A stretch of DNA of 60,740 nucleotides, from positions 1 to 60,740 of the forward strand of contig NZ_JNYE01000035.1 in assembly GCF_000717185.1 (NCBI RefSeq), given 5' to 3'. The translations under genes and the position numbers were made by a program. Below the pieces are notes generated by a model, which was not told the DNA's origin, did no database searches, and was given only the letters and a program-made list of their open reading frames with translations. Of this stretch, positions 44,020 to 52,550 are shown piece by piece; positions within the stretch are counted from its first letter, which is position 1; each line of letters opens with the position of its first letter. The stretch is from Kitasatospora phosalacinea (lineage in GTDB: Bacteria; Actinomycetota; Actinomycetes; Streptomycetales; Streptomycetaceae).

Positions 44020-46878
44020 GTGAGCCCGTTGAGTTCCCCGTCCCCGTCCGCCGCCGAGACCCCGGCCGAGCGGTACCCGTTCCGCGATTCCGCGCTTCCT
44101 TTGGACAAGCGCGTCGACGACCTGCTGTCCAGGCTCTCCCCCGACGAGCGCCTGTCGATGCTCCACCAGTACGCCCCCGCCGTGCCCCGCCTGGGCATCG
44201 GCGCGTTCCGCACCGGCGCGGAGGCCCTGCACGGCGTCTCCTGGCTGGGCGTCGCCACCGCGTTCCCGCAGGCCGTCGGCCTCGGCGCGAGCTGGGACGA
44301 GGAACTGGTCCGCGCGGTCGCCGAGGCGACCTCGATCGAACTGCGGGCCTTCCACCACCACCGCTCCCCCGCCATCGCCCCCGACCGCGGCCCGAACAGC
44401 CTGCAGGCCTGGGCCCCGGTGCTGAACCTGCTGCGCGACCCGCGCTGGGGCCGCAACGAGGAGGGCTACTCCGAGGACCCGGTGCACACCGCCCGCCTCG
44501 GCGAGGCGTTCTGCCGCGGCCTCGCGGGCGACGACCCCACCTACCTGCGGGCCGCCCCGGTGCTCAAGCACTTCCTCGCGTACAACAACGAGGACGACCG
44601 CTGCACCAGCTCCTCCGGCCTGCGCCCGCGCGTCCTGCACGAGTACGACCTGGCCGCGTTCCGGCCCGCGGTCGCCTCCGGCGCGGCCACCGGGGTGATG
44701 GCCGCGTACAACCTGGTCAACGGCCGCCCCTGCCACGTCTCGCCGCTGCTGGAGACCGAGCTGCGCCGCTGGGCCGAGCCGACCGGCCGGGAGCTGTTCG
44801 TGGTCTCCGACGCCGAGGCCCCCTCCAACCTGGTCGACCCGGAGCTCTACTTCGACGACCACGCCGAGGGCCACGCGGCCGCGCTGAAGGCCGGCATCGA
44901 CTCCTTCACCGACCACGGCGAGGACAGCGAGACCGTCATCGGCCGGCTGCGGGACGCCCGCGAGCGCGGCCTGATCGACCAGGAGGACATCGACCTCGCC
45001 GTCCGCCGCCAGTTCGAACTCCGCTTCCGGATGGGCGAGTTCGACCCCGAGCTGGACCCGTACGCGCAGATCGGCGCCGAGGTCGTCGACAGCGCCCCGC
45101 ACCGCGCGCTGGCCCGCCGGGCCGCCGCCGAGTCGACCGTCCTGCTGAAGAACAGCGGCCTGCTGCCGCTCACCGACCCGACGAAGAAGATCGCCGTGAT
45201 CGGCCCGCACGGCGACGCGCTGTTCGAGGACTGGTACTCCGGCACGCTGCCCTACGCGGTCACCGTCGCCGACGGCCTGCGCGCCCGACTCGCCCCCGCG
45301 GGCGGCGAGTTGACGGTGCACGAGGGCATCGACCGGGTCCTGCTGCGGGCCGCCTCCACCGGCGAGCCGCTGAACGGCACCGCCTTCGACCTCGGCGACT
45401 GGGGCCTGGGCGTGCTCACCCTGCGCGCCGTCGACAACGGGCTGTTCCTCTCCGTCAAGGAGGACGGCTCGCTGCTCGCCGACCAGGCCGTGATCAAGAG
45501 CTGGGACGTGCACGAGACCTTCCGCCTGGTCGAGGCCGAGGGCGGGGGCGGGGCCGAGGGCGGCACCGTGCTGCTGCAGTCCGTGCTGACCGGCCGGTAC
45601 GCGGCCGCCGGCACCCTCGCGGTCACCGCCGAGGACGCCGCCGACGCCGAGCGCTTCACCCGCGAACTGCTGCGCGACGGCCGGGCGGAGGCCGTCGCCG
45701 CGGCCGCCGCGGCCGACCTCGCCGTGGTCGTGCTCGGCAACCACCCGCTGATCCACGGCCGCGAGACCGTGGACCGCCGGGGCCTGGCCCTGCCGCCCGC
45801 CCAGGAGGACCTGCTCAAGGCGGTCGCCGCCGTCCGCCCGGACACCGCGCTGATCGTGATGAGCAGCTACCCGTACGCCGTCGACTGGGCCGACGAGCAC
45901 CTGCCCGCCGTCCTGTGGAGCTCGCACGGCGGCCAGGAGACCGGCCACGCCCTCGCCGACGTGCTGTTCGGCGACGCCGACCCGGCCGGGCGGCTCCCGC
46001 AGACCTGGTACCGCGGCGACGACGAGCTGCCGCACCCGCTGGACTACGACATCATCCAGGCCGGCTGGACGTACCAGTACCACGAGGCCGCACCGCGCTA
46101 CCCGTTCGGCCACGGCCTGTCCTACGGCACCTTCGCCTACGGCGAGTTGGAGGTCGAGGAGAGCGTCCTCGGCCAGGACGGCACGGTGCGGGCCGCGCTG
46201 ACGGTCAGCAACACCGGCACCCGCGGCGGCACCGAGGTGGTGCAGCTGTACGTGCGCCCGCTGGAGGCCCGCTACCAGGCGCCGCGCCGCCGGCTCGCCG
46301 ACTTCCGGAAGATCACCCTGGCGCCCGGGCAGAGCCGCCGCCTGGTCTTCGACCTCCCGGCCGCCGCGCACCTGGCGCACTGGGACGTCGCCACCGGCGC
46401 GTTCACCGTCGACCCGGGCCGCTACCAGCTGCTCGCCGCGGCCTCCGCCGAGGACGTCCGCGCCACCGCCGAGCTGACCGTCGAGGGTGCGGCCCCCGCG
46501 CCCCGCACCGTCCTCGGCCGGCGCACCGCGGCCGCGGACTTCGACGCGCACCGGGGCATCGCCCTGGTCGACGCCACCCGGGAGAGCGGCGACGCCGTCA
46601 CCCCCGCCGGCCAGGATGCCGAACTCCTCTTCTGCGCCGTCGAGTTGACCGGCGCCGCGGAGGTCTCGGCGGAGGTCGCCCTGGAGGGCCCGGACGCCGC
46701 CGAGCTGGAGTTCTCGGTGGACGGGAAGGTGCTCGCCGTCCTCGCCGTCCCGTCCACCGGCAGCCGGTACGCCTGGGAGGGCGTCGCGGCCGCGCTGTCC
46801 GGCGCGCCGGAGGGCGTGCACGACCTGCGGGTCGTCCTGCGCGGGCCGGTCCGGCTCGCCGCCTTCACCGTCGCCTGA
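44020..46878 (+). CDS. Glycoside hydrolase family 3 (beta-glucosidase/beta-xylosidase) with an inserted beta-trefoil-like region
   Basis: A protein of about 952 residues. The N-terminal GH3 barrel has AEALHGVSWLGVATAFPQAV, APVLNLLRDPRWGRNEEGYS, LKHFLAYNNED and the nucleophile site VVSDAEAP (Asp264). The (alpha/beta)6 sandwich has RRAAAESTVLLKNSGLLPLT and IAVIGPHGDALFEDWYSGTL. Between about 450 and 530 is a segment (LRAVDNGLFLSVKEDGSLLA, then SWDVHETFRL) that looks like a fascin/trefoil unit in the place where PA14 is usual. The fibronectin-III-like domain and a further beta domain follow. No signal peptide. The GTG at 44020 is the best start, with TTG 44029 possible; the further upstream TTG is the -35 box. 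Exo-action on beta-glucosyl or beta-xylosyl ends. Confidence 0.93.
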   Translation: MSPLSSPSPSAAETPAERYPFRDSALPLDKRVDDLLSRLSPDERLSMLHQYAPAVPRLGIGAFRTGAEALHGVSWLGVATAFPQAVGLGASWDEELVRAVAEATSIELRAFHHHRSPAIAPDRGPNSLQAWAPVLNLLRDPRWGRNEEGYSEDPVHTARLGEAFCRGLAGDDPTYLRAAPVLKHFLAYNNEDDRCTSSSGLRPRVLHEYDLAAFRPAVASGAATGVMAAYNLVNGRPCHVSPLLETELRRWAEPTGRELFVVSDAEAPSNLVDPELYFDDHAEGHAAALKAGIDSFTDHGEDSETVIGRLRDARERGLIDQEDIDLAVRRQFELRFRMGEFDPELDPYAQIGAEVVDSAPHRALARRAAAESTVLLKNSGLLPLTDPTKKIAVIGPHGDALFEDWYSGTLPYAVTVADGLRARLAPAGGELTVHEGIDRVLLRAASTGEPLNGTAFDLGDWGLGVLTLRAVDNGLFLSVKEDGSLLADQAVIKSWDVHETFRLVEAEGGGGAEGGTVLLQSVLTGRYAAAGTLAVTAEDAADAERFTRELLRDGRAEAVAAAAAADLAVVVLGNHPLIHGRETVDRRGLALPPAQEDLLKAVAAVRPDTALIVMSSYPYAVDWADEHLPAVLWSSHGGQETGHALADVLFGDADPAGRLPQTWYRGDDELPHPLDYDIIQAGWTYQYHEAAPRYPFGHGLSYGTFAYGELEVEESVLGQDGTVRAALTVSNTGTRGGTEVVQLYVRPLEARYQAPRRRLADFRKITLAPGQSRRLVFDLPAAAHLAHWDVATGAFTVDPGRYQLLAAASAEDVRATAELTVEGAAPAPRTVLGRRTAAADFDAHRGIALVDATRESGDAVTPAGQDAELLFCAVELTGAAEVSAEVALEGPDAAELEFSVDGKVLAVLAVPSTGSRYAWEGVAAALSGAPEGVHDLRVVLRGPVRLAAFTVA

Positions 46879-46920
46879 GCGACGGCCGCCCGCCGCCCCG
46901 GGGTCGCACGCCCGGGGCCG

Positions 46921-46968
46921 GGCGGGGCCGCGTCCACGGCACCTGACCGCCGTGGACGCGGCCCCGCC
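46921..46968. terminator. Strong hairpin between GH3 and GH31
   Basis: Perfect 20-bp stem (46921-46940 with 46949-46968) and an 8-base ACCTGACC loop, 43 bp after the GH3 stop. It should limit read-through into GH31. Confidence 0.9.
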
Positions 46969-47047
46969 GCACCCGCTTCCCGCTGCACCCCGTCTTCTGC
47001 CGCCCCCGCCTCCTGCCGCACCCCGCCTCCTGCCGCCCCCGCTTCCC
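46966..47047. repeat. Polypyrimidine 16-17-bp tandem array ahead of GH31
   Basis: Five units of the form GCCGC(A)CCCCGCCTCCT, all C/T with few purines on this strand, end 23 bp before the GH31 ATG. Function unknown; could influence read-through, R-loops or length of the leader. Confidence 0.75.
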
Positions 47048-47070
47048 GCCCTTCCGCTTGGAGATCCCCG

Positions 47071-49341
47071 ATGAAGTTCACCGACGGCTACTGGCTGATG
47101 CGCCCGGGCGTGACCAACCGCTACGCCGCCGAGGTCGCCGACGTCCGCACCGAGCCGGACCGGTTCACCCTCTGGGCGCCGCTGCGCCGGGTCACCAACC
47201 GGGCCGACACGCTCAACTCCCCGCTGCTGACCGTGGACTGCCACTCCCCCGCGGAGGGCGTGATCGCCGTCCGGTTCACCCACCACGCCGGATCGGTGCG
47301 CCCCGGCGGCGGGTTCGAGCTGGTGGGCCGCACGGACGGCGCCGGGAAGGTCGTCCGGGACGGCTCGGCGGTCGAACTCCGTTCCGGCTCGCTGACGTTG
47401 CGGGTGGACACCGAGGGCCCGTGGAAGGCGCAGTTCCTGTCCGACGGCGAGGTGCTCACCGAACTGGGCGGCCGCGGCCTCGGCTTCGCCGTCGACGCCG
47501 AGGACAGGCACCACATGGTGGCCCAACTCGCCCTGGGCGTGGGCGAGTCGGTGTACGGCCTCGGCGAGCGGTTCACCCCGTTCGTCAAGAACGGCCAGAC
47601 CGTGGACATCTGGCAGGCCGACGGCGGCACCAGCAGCGAACAGGCGTACAAGAACGTCCCGTTCCACCTGAGCAGCCGCGGCTACGGCGTGCTGGTGAAC
47701 CACCCCGGGCGGGTCTCGTACGAGGTGGCCTCGGAGGCCGTCGGACAGGTGCAGTTCAGCGTCGAGGACCAGTCGATGGAGTTCCTGGTCTTCCAGGGCC
47801 CCACCCCCAAGGAGGTGCTGGCGCGCTACACCGGCCTGCTCGGCCGTCCCGCGCTGCCGCCCGCGTGGGCGCTGGGCCTGTGGCTGTCGACCTCCTTCAC
47901 CACCGACTACGACGAGGCGACGGTCACCCGGTTCACCCGGGGCATGGCCGAGCGCGGCATCCCGCTGAGCGTCTTCCACTTCGACTGCTTCTGGATGCGC
48001 GGCTACCACTGGAGCGACTTCGTCTGGGACCCGGACACCTTCCCGGACCCGGCGGGCATGCTGGCCCGGCTCAAGGAGCAGGGCCTGAAGCTGTGCGTGT
48101 GGATCAACCCGTACCTGGCGCAGCGCTCCGAGCTGTTCGAGGAGGGCCTGCGCGAGGGCTACCTGGTCCGGCGCACCGACGGCACGGTCTGGCAGTGGGA
48201 CCTGTGGCAGCCGGGCATGGCGCTGGTCGACTTCACCAACCCGGCGGCGACCGCCTGGTTCACCGAGCGGCTGCGCCGCCTGCTCCACCAGGGCGTGGAC
48301 TGCTTCAAGACGGACTTCGGCGAGCGGATCCCCACCGACGTGGTGTGGCACGACGGCAGCGACCCGGAGCAGATGCACAACCTGTACACCCAGCGGTACA
48401 ACGAGGCCGTGTTCGAGCTGCTGCGGGAGGAGCGCGGCGAGGGCGAGGCGGTGCTGTTCGCCCGGTCGGCGACGGCGGGCGGGCAGCAGTTCCCGGTGCA
48501 CTGGGGCGGCGACTGCGAGTCGACGTTCACGGCGATGGCGGAGTCGCTGCGCGGCGGCCTGTCGCTGGGCCTGTCCGGCTTCGGCTTCTGGAGCCACGAC
48601 ATCGGCGGCTTCGAGGGCACCCCGACCGAGGCGGTGTTCAAGCGCTGGGTGCAGTTCGGCCTGCTCTCCTCGCACAGCCGCCTGCACGGCTCCAAGTCGT
48701 ACCGGGTGCCGTGGGACTACGGCGAGGAGGCGGTGGACGTCACCCGCGCCTTCACCCGGCTCAAGCACCGCCTCGCCCCCTACCTCCAGCACGCCGCCCA
48801 GCAGGCCCACCTGCACGGCACGCCGGTGATGCGGGCGATGCTGCTGGAGTTCCCCGGCGACCCGGCGGTCGCCCCGCTGGACCGGCAGTACCTGCTCGGC
48901 GGGGACCTGCTGGTGGCGCCGGTGTTCACCGAGGACGGCACCGTGGAGTACTACGTCCCCGAGGGCGTCTGGACGAACGTGCTGACCGGGGACGAGGTGA
49001 CCGGCCCGCGCTGGGTCCGCGAGCGGCACGGCTTCGACACCCTCCCGCTGCTGGCCCGCCCCGACTCGGTGGTCCCGCTCGCCGCCGACGAGACCCGCCC
49101 GGTCTCCGACTGGGCCGACGGCGTCACCCTGCTGGTGCACGCCTTCGCCGACGGCGCCGTGCGCGAGGTGGCCGTCCCGGAGAGCTCCGGCACCGGCACC
49201 GCCGCCCGGTTCACCGTCCGCCGCGAGGGCGGGCGCCTGCTCGTCTCCACCGACAGCCCCAAGCCCTGGAACCTCCGGCACGCGGGCCGCCTGCACTCCT
49301 TCCCCGCGGGCACCAGAGAGGCCGAACTCCCGCTCTCCTGA
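47071..49341 (+). CDS. Alpha-xylosidase, glycoside hydrolase family 31 (YicI-like)
   Basis: A protein of 756 residues with the YicI layout. The N-terminal beta-sandwich has YGLGERFTPFVKNGQTVDIW. The barrel nucleophile Asp415 is in CFKTDFGE, and the acid/base Asp481 is in HWGGDCESTF; both sit at almost the same positions as in Escherichia coli YicI (416 and 482). FDCFWMRGYHWSDFVWDPD is the substrate loop of alpha-xylosidases rather than alpha-glucosidases. It removes alpha-xylose from the non-reducing end of xyloglucan oligosaccharides. GGAGA lies ahead of the ATG. No signal peptide. Confidence 0.94.
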   Translation: MKFTDGYWLMRPGVTNRYAAEVADVRTEPDRFTLWAPLRRVTNRADTLNSPLLTVDCHSPAEGVIAVRFTHHAGSVRPGGGFELVGRTDGAGKVVRDGSAVELRSGSLTLRVDTEGPWKAQFLSDGEVLTELGGRGLGFAVDAEDRHHMVAQLALGVGESVYGLGERFTPFVKNGQTVDIWQADGGTSSEQAYKNVPFHLSSRGYGVLVNHPGRVSYEVASEAVGQVQFSVEDQSMEFLVFQGPTPKEVLARYTGLLGRPALPPAWALGLWLSTSFTTDYDEATVTRFTRGMAERGIPLSVFHFDCFWMRGYHWSDFVWDPDTFPDPAGMLARLKEQGLKLCVWINPYLAQRSELFEEGLREGYLVRRTDGTVWQWDLWQPGMALVDFTNPAATAWFTERLRRLLHQGVDCFKTDFGERIPTDVVWHDGSDPEQMHNLYTQRYNEAVFELLREERGEGEAVLFARSATAGGQQFPVHWGGDCESTFTAMAESLRGGLSLGLSGFGFWSHDIGGFEGTPTEAVFKRWVQFGLLSSHSRLHGSKSYRVPWDYGEEAVDVTRAFTRLKHRLAPYLQHAAQQAHLHGTPVMRAMLLEFPGDPAVAPLDRQYLLGGDLLVAPVFTEDGTVEYYVPEGVWTNVLTGDEVTGPRWVRERHGFDTLPLLARPDSVVPLAADETRPVSDWADGVTLLVHAFADGAVREVAVPESSGTGTAARFTVRREGGRLLVSTDSPKPWNLRHAGRLHSFPAGTREAELPLS

Positions 49342-49356
49342 AGCCCGTTCGCACTT

Positions 49357-49386
49357 CCCCCGGGGGCGGGGCCGCGCCCCCGGGGG
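49357..49386. terminator. Terminator after GH31
   Basis: 12-bp stem CCCCCGGGGGCG/CGCCCCCGGGGG with loop GGGCCG, 16 bp after the stop. Confidence 0.85.
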
Positions 49387-49504
49387 GACTCCGCCCGGGC
49401 GGGCCGCCCGATCCGCGGCGCCGCCGCCATGGCCCGACCACGAACCGTGGGCGACACCACGAGCAGCGCCTCGCCCCCCGGCACCACCGCGGAGATCGCC
49501 CGCG

Positions 49505-49672
49505 CTGCCGCCGCTGCGCCACCTGACCTGGTGGCGGATGACCAGCGCGGCCCGCCCGCTCCGGGAGACCGGCGCCCCGCTGCACACCGTCGCCGCCCGC
49601 CCCGGCCACGCCTCCGGGTTCGCCTTCGCAGCTGTCTTCCGAGCGCCCGCGGCCGGGCCCCGGGGTCGCACC
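49505..49672 (+). pseudogene. AraC-family regulator remnant
   Basis: The frame through 49511 reads PLRHLTWWRMTSAARPLRET, then GAPLHTVAARPGHASGFAFA followed by AVFR. This matches the second HTH of cupin-type AraC proteins, where LTWWRMT-AARLLRET-DAPL-TVA-RVGYASEFAFA-AFKR is the usual form. The upstream sensor domain and a plausible start are missing, and the end after AVFR is no longer AraC-like. I read it as a decayed fragment. It marks an old junction. Confidence 0.65.
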
Positions 49673-49818
49673 GCCGCGCCCCCTCCGGCCTTCCGCCCGA
49701 AGGGAGTTGACCGCCCGGTCGGCTCCGCTACGCCGCGGCCCCGCTGCGCGACCGCGCCGCCCCGACCGCGCCGTCCCGACCGCACGAACCCGCCCCTCCG
49801 TACCCGGCAGGACGAATT

Positions 49819-49848
49819 CCGGCCGGTCGGCCCGGATCGACCGGCCGG
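49819..49848. promoter_or_regulatory. Inverted repeat ahead of the conflict operon
   Basis: CCGGCCGGTCG / CGACCGGCCGG, perfect 11-bp arms with an 8-base centre, 6 bp upstream of a TAGCAT (49855-49860) that could be the operon's -10. A bound protein here would cover the -35 region. Confidence 0.5.
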
Positions 49849-49902
49849 ACGCTCTAGCATGGGGGCCGCCGTGGGGAGCGGCGACCTGGGGAGGGCGGGG
49901 AG

Positions 49903-50349
49903 ATGCAGCAGCAGCTGATCGAGTTGGCGATGCCGGACGGGCAGACGGTCTGGGCGCTGGTGGACGGCCCGTCGGGGCCGCGCGACAGCGGGCTGGGCGA
50001 CCAACTCGCCACCCGGCTGGAGGGGTTGCAGGAATCGCTGCACGCCGTCGCCGCCAACGTGCGCAGCGCCGTCGCGGCGGTCCGGCCCGACGAGGTGTCG
50101 GTGGAGTTCGGGCTGGAGCTGGCCGCCGGGCGCGGCGGGGTGGTGGCCGCGCTGACCGGTGTCGGCGGGAAGGCCACCTTCAAGGTCGCCCTGAAGTGGA
50201 CCGCCGACGGCCCGTCCGCCGAACAGCCGCCCGCCGGGGAGCCCGCCGCCGAGGAACCGACCGAGGGGGAACCGACCGCCGGGGAGTCCACCGCTGGGGA
50301 GTCCACCGCCGACGCCCCCACCCCCGCCGACCCGGCCGCCGGGGCCTGA
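49903..50349 (+). CDS. Trypsin-co-occurring domain protein (Trypco1, CU044_2847 type)
   Basis: A protein of 148 residues. The N-terminal 105 residues match the small family found beside trypsin-like proteases of VMAP systems: a beta strand start (LIELAMPDGQTVWALVDGPS), a helix (GLQESLHAVAANVRSAVAAV), and the family-defining end RPDEVSVEFGLELAAGRGGV...GGKATFKVALKW. Residues 106-148 are a Pro/Glu/Thr/Ala tail with short repeats (GEPTAGESTAGEST). It heads a four-gene operon and lies 23 bp before the protease. In related systems it is thought to be a regulator or sensor of the protease; the exact role is unknown. GGGGAG precedes the ATG. Confidence 0.85.
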   Translation: MQQQLIELAMPDGQTVWALVDGPSGPRDSGLGDQLATRLEGLQESLHAVAANVRSAVAAVRPDEVSVEFGLELAAGRGGVVAALTGVGGKATFKVALKWTADGPSAEQPPAGEPAAEEPTEGEPTAGESTAGESTADAPTPADPAAGA

Positions 50350-50372
50350 GCGCGGCGGGCCCCGCGCACGTG

Positions 50373-52550
50373 ATGCGGCACTCCAGCGATCCGCTGACCG
50401 CCCTGCAGGCGCTGCTGGAGCACTGCCGGGTCCGGGTGAGCGGCCGGACGGACGGCAGCGGTTTCTTCGTCGCGCCCGGCTACGTGCTGTCCTGCGCGCA
50501 CGTGGCGGGCGGCACGGCGGGTGCGCGGGTGCGGGTCGAGCACGGGGCGGCGGCGTACGGCGCGACGGTGCTGGCGGCCGCGCCGGACGAGTCCGCGGCC
50601 GACCGTTCCCCGTACGCGCTGTACCCGTACCCGGACCTGGCGCTGCTGGAGGTGGACGACCCGCCGGTAGGGCACCCGTGCGTGTGGCTGGATCCGGAGT
50701 CGCCGTCCTCCGGGACGAAGGTGACGGCCACCGGTTTCACCCTCGACCTGGGGCCCCGGACGGCGGTGCTGGACACCGGCGGGCGGACCGGTCCGTTCGG
50801 GCGGGCGCTGCTGGAGCTGGTGGCGGGCGAGGTCAACCGGGGCCTGTCGGGCGGGCCGGTGCTCAGCCACCGGTCGGGCGGGGTGGCCGCGGTGGTGAAG
50901 GCCACCCGGCAGGAGGACAGCGCGATGGGCGGCTACGGGGTGCCGGTGTCGGCGCTGCGGCTGCTCGATCCGGTGGTGTACCGGCGGGTGCTGGGCGCGC
51001 ACGACCGCTTCCACGCCGCCGACGACCGGTGGCGTTCGCTCGCCGACGCGCTGGCCGAGGGGCAGCGGGCGGGCGCGGGCGCGGAACGCTCCGCGGACCG
51101 GGCGTTCCTGGCGCTGCTCACCGAGCTGCCCGCGGACACCTCCGCCGAGCTGCGGGCCGCGTTCCTGCGCGCCGCCCCGCCGGGCACCCCGGAGCCGGAC
51201 CTGCCGCTGCTGGACCGCCGGGACGCGTACCTGGAGCTGGCCGCCCGGATCGTCCTCGGCGGCGACCGGCTGACGCCCGAACTCGCCTACTGCGCCGACC
51301 TGGTGTGCTCCCTGCCGCCCCAGCTGCCGGTGGCCCGGGGGCTGCGCGACCGGCTGCTGATCCGGGCCGGCGAGACCGGCCGGGGCGAGGCGGCCCGGCA
51401 GCGGATCGACGAGGACCCGCGCGGTGCGACGCCCACCGGAGCGGCCGTCGGAGCAGGTGCGGCGGGCGGCCCGGTGCGCCCCTCGGTGATCGGCCGGGTC
51501 CGGCACTCGCTGCGCGACCGCACCCGGTACCACGTGATGGTGTGGCAGTTCCGCAGCGCCGAGGAGATCGTCCCGGCCGGGGCCGAGTCCGGGGAGCTGA
51601 CGCTCCCTCAGGCGCTGTCCCTGCTGGCCGAGTTGCTGCCGCCGCAGATCGAGGTGGTGGAGGCGCTGGACGGGACCGAGCGGGCCGCGCTGGTGGAACT
51701 CGTCCTGCCGCACGAGGCGCTGGACGAGGACTACGCGGACTGGCGGCTGTGGCCGGGGCTGGACTGGTGGACGCTGGGGCGCAAGCACCAGTTGGTGGTC
51801 CGCCCGCTGGAGCGCCACCAGGAGCCCCGGCTGCACCACGCCTGGCGCAGGCGCTGGGAGCGGCTGGACGTCCAACCGCTGGAGCGGACGCTGGTGTGCG
51901 TGTGCGGGCGCGGCCGCCAGCACCCCCGGGCGCTGGACGCCGCGTTCAACACCGACCCGGGGCTGACCGCACTGGCCCTGGCCGGGGCCCCGCGCGGCGA
52001 GGCGCTGTCCCGGGCGTTCCGGGTGGCGGTGGCCTCCGGCGTGCCGGTGATGCTGTGGGAGCGCGGTCGCGACCCGCGCCCGCTCGACCAGGACGCCTGC
52101 ACCACCGGCTGCGCCGCCCCCGGACGGGGCGACTGCCCGGACGGCCGCTTCCTGCGCGCGGCCCGCAAGGCGCTCACCGGCACCCACCGGGACTCCCTCC
52201 CCGACCGGGTGTACGACCTGCGCAACGAGGCCGAACTGCACGAACCCGAGCACGCGGCCGCCCCGAACGGTCAGGCCGCCCCGGACGGTCAGGACGCCCC
52301 GCTCGGCCACCAGGTGGTCCTGCTCTGGGACGACCCGGCCCGCCAACTGCCGCGCACCCGCCTCGCCCCTGCCGCCACCACCACCGCTCAACCCGCCGAC
52401 ACCACCGCTCAACCCGCCGCCACCACCGCTCAACCCGCCAGCACCGTCCCGCCCACCACCGCTCAACCCGCCGCCACTGTCCCGCCCACCACCGTGGAAG
52501 GGCCGCCTTCCGTCCCCTCTCCCCGCACCCAGGAAGGACTTCCCCGATGA
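50373..52550 (+). CDS. Trypsin-like serine protease fused to a VMAP-C-like region
   Basis: A protein of 725 residues. The protease (about 12-215) has a complete triad: His43 in LSCAHVAGG, Asp88 in YPYPDLALLE and Ser159 in NRGLSGGPVLS. No signal peptide, so it is cytosolic, unusual for trypsin folds. Residues about 220-350 are helical, and about 355-650 correspond to the VMAP-C type region (YHVMVWQFRSAEEIVPAG, WTLGRKHQLVVRPLERHQEP, VPVMLWERGRDPRP). The last 60 residues are Thr/Pro/Ala/Gln repeats encoded by 21-bp DNA repeats. The ATG could equally be the adjacent GTG (50370). Its stop overlaps the MoxR start (ATGA). Confidence 0.85.
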   Translation: MRHSSDPLTALQALLEHCRVRVSGRTDGSGFFVAPGYVLSCAHVAGGTAGARVRVEHGAAAYGATVLAAAPDESAADRSPYALYPYPDLALLEVDDPPVGHPCVWLDPESPSSGTKVTATGFTLDLGPRTAVLDTGGRTGPFGRALLELVAGEVNRGLSGGPVLSHRSGGVAAVVKATRQEDSAMGGYGVPVSALRLLDPVVYRRVLGAHDRFHAADDRWRSLADALAEGQRAGAGAERSADRAFLALLTELPADTSAELRAAFLRAAPPGTPEPDLPLLDRRDAYLELAARIVLGGDRLTPELAYCADLVCSLPPQLPVARGLRDRLLIRAGETGRGEAARQRIDEDPRGATPTGAAVGAGAAGGPVRPSVIGRVRHSLRDRTRYHVMVWQFRSAEEIVPAGAESGELTLPQALSLLAELLPPQIEVVEALDGTERAALVELVLPHEALDEDYADWRLWPGLDWWTLGRKHQLVVRPLERHQEPRLHHAWRRRWERLDVQPLERTLVCVCGRGRQHPRALDAAFNTDPGLTALALAGAPRGEALSRAFRVAVASGVPVMLWERGRDPRPLDQDACTTGCAAPGRGDCPDGRFLRAARKALTGTHRDSLPDRVYDLRNEAELHEPEHAAAPNGQAAPDGQDAPLGHQVVLLWDDPARQLPRTRLAPAATTTAQPADTTAQPAATTAQPASTVPPTTAQPAATVPPTTVEGPPSVPSPRTQEGLPR
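52380..52474. repeat. 21-bp tandem repeats at the 3-prime end of the protease gene
   Basis: Three adjacent copies of ACCACCGCTCAACCCGCCG plus two bases, an 11-bp interruption, then a fourth copy, coding the TTAQPA repeats of the tail. Confidence 0.85.

Larger units (their letters stand above)
49387..49902. other. 516-bp boundary interval between sugar locus and conflict operon
   Basis: It contains the AraC remnant (about 49505-49672), an 11-bp inverted repeat (49819-49848) and a TAGCAT -10 candidate (49855-49860). No intact gene is seen. Confidence 0.6.

Noticed and set aside
42118..50043. A minus-strand open frame of 2,641 codons across the GH3, GH31 and conflict-operon start
   Set aside because: Only its end, from 43800 leftward, is the real sugar-binding protein. 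The rest lies opposite GH3 and GH31, whose catalytic motifs are unmistakable, and is an artefact of high GC.
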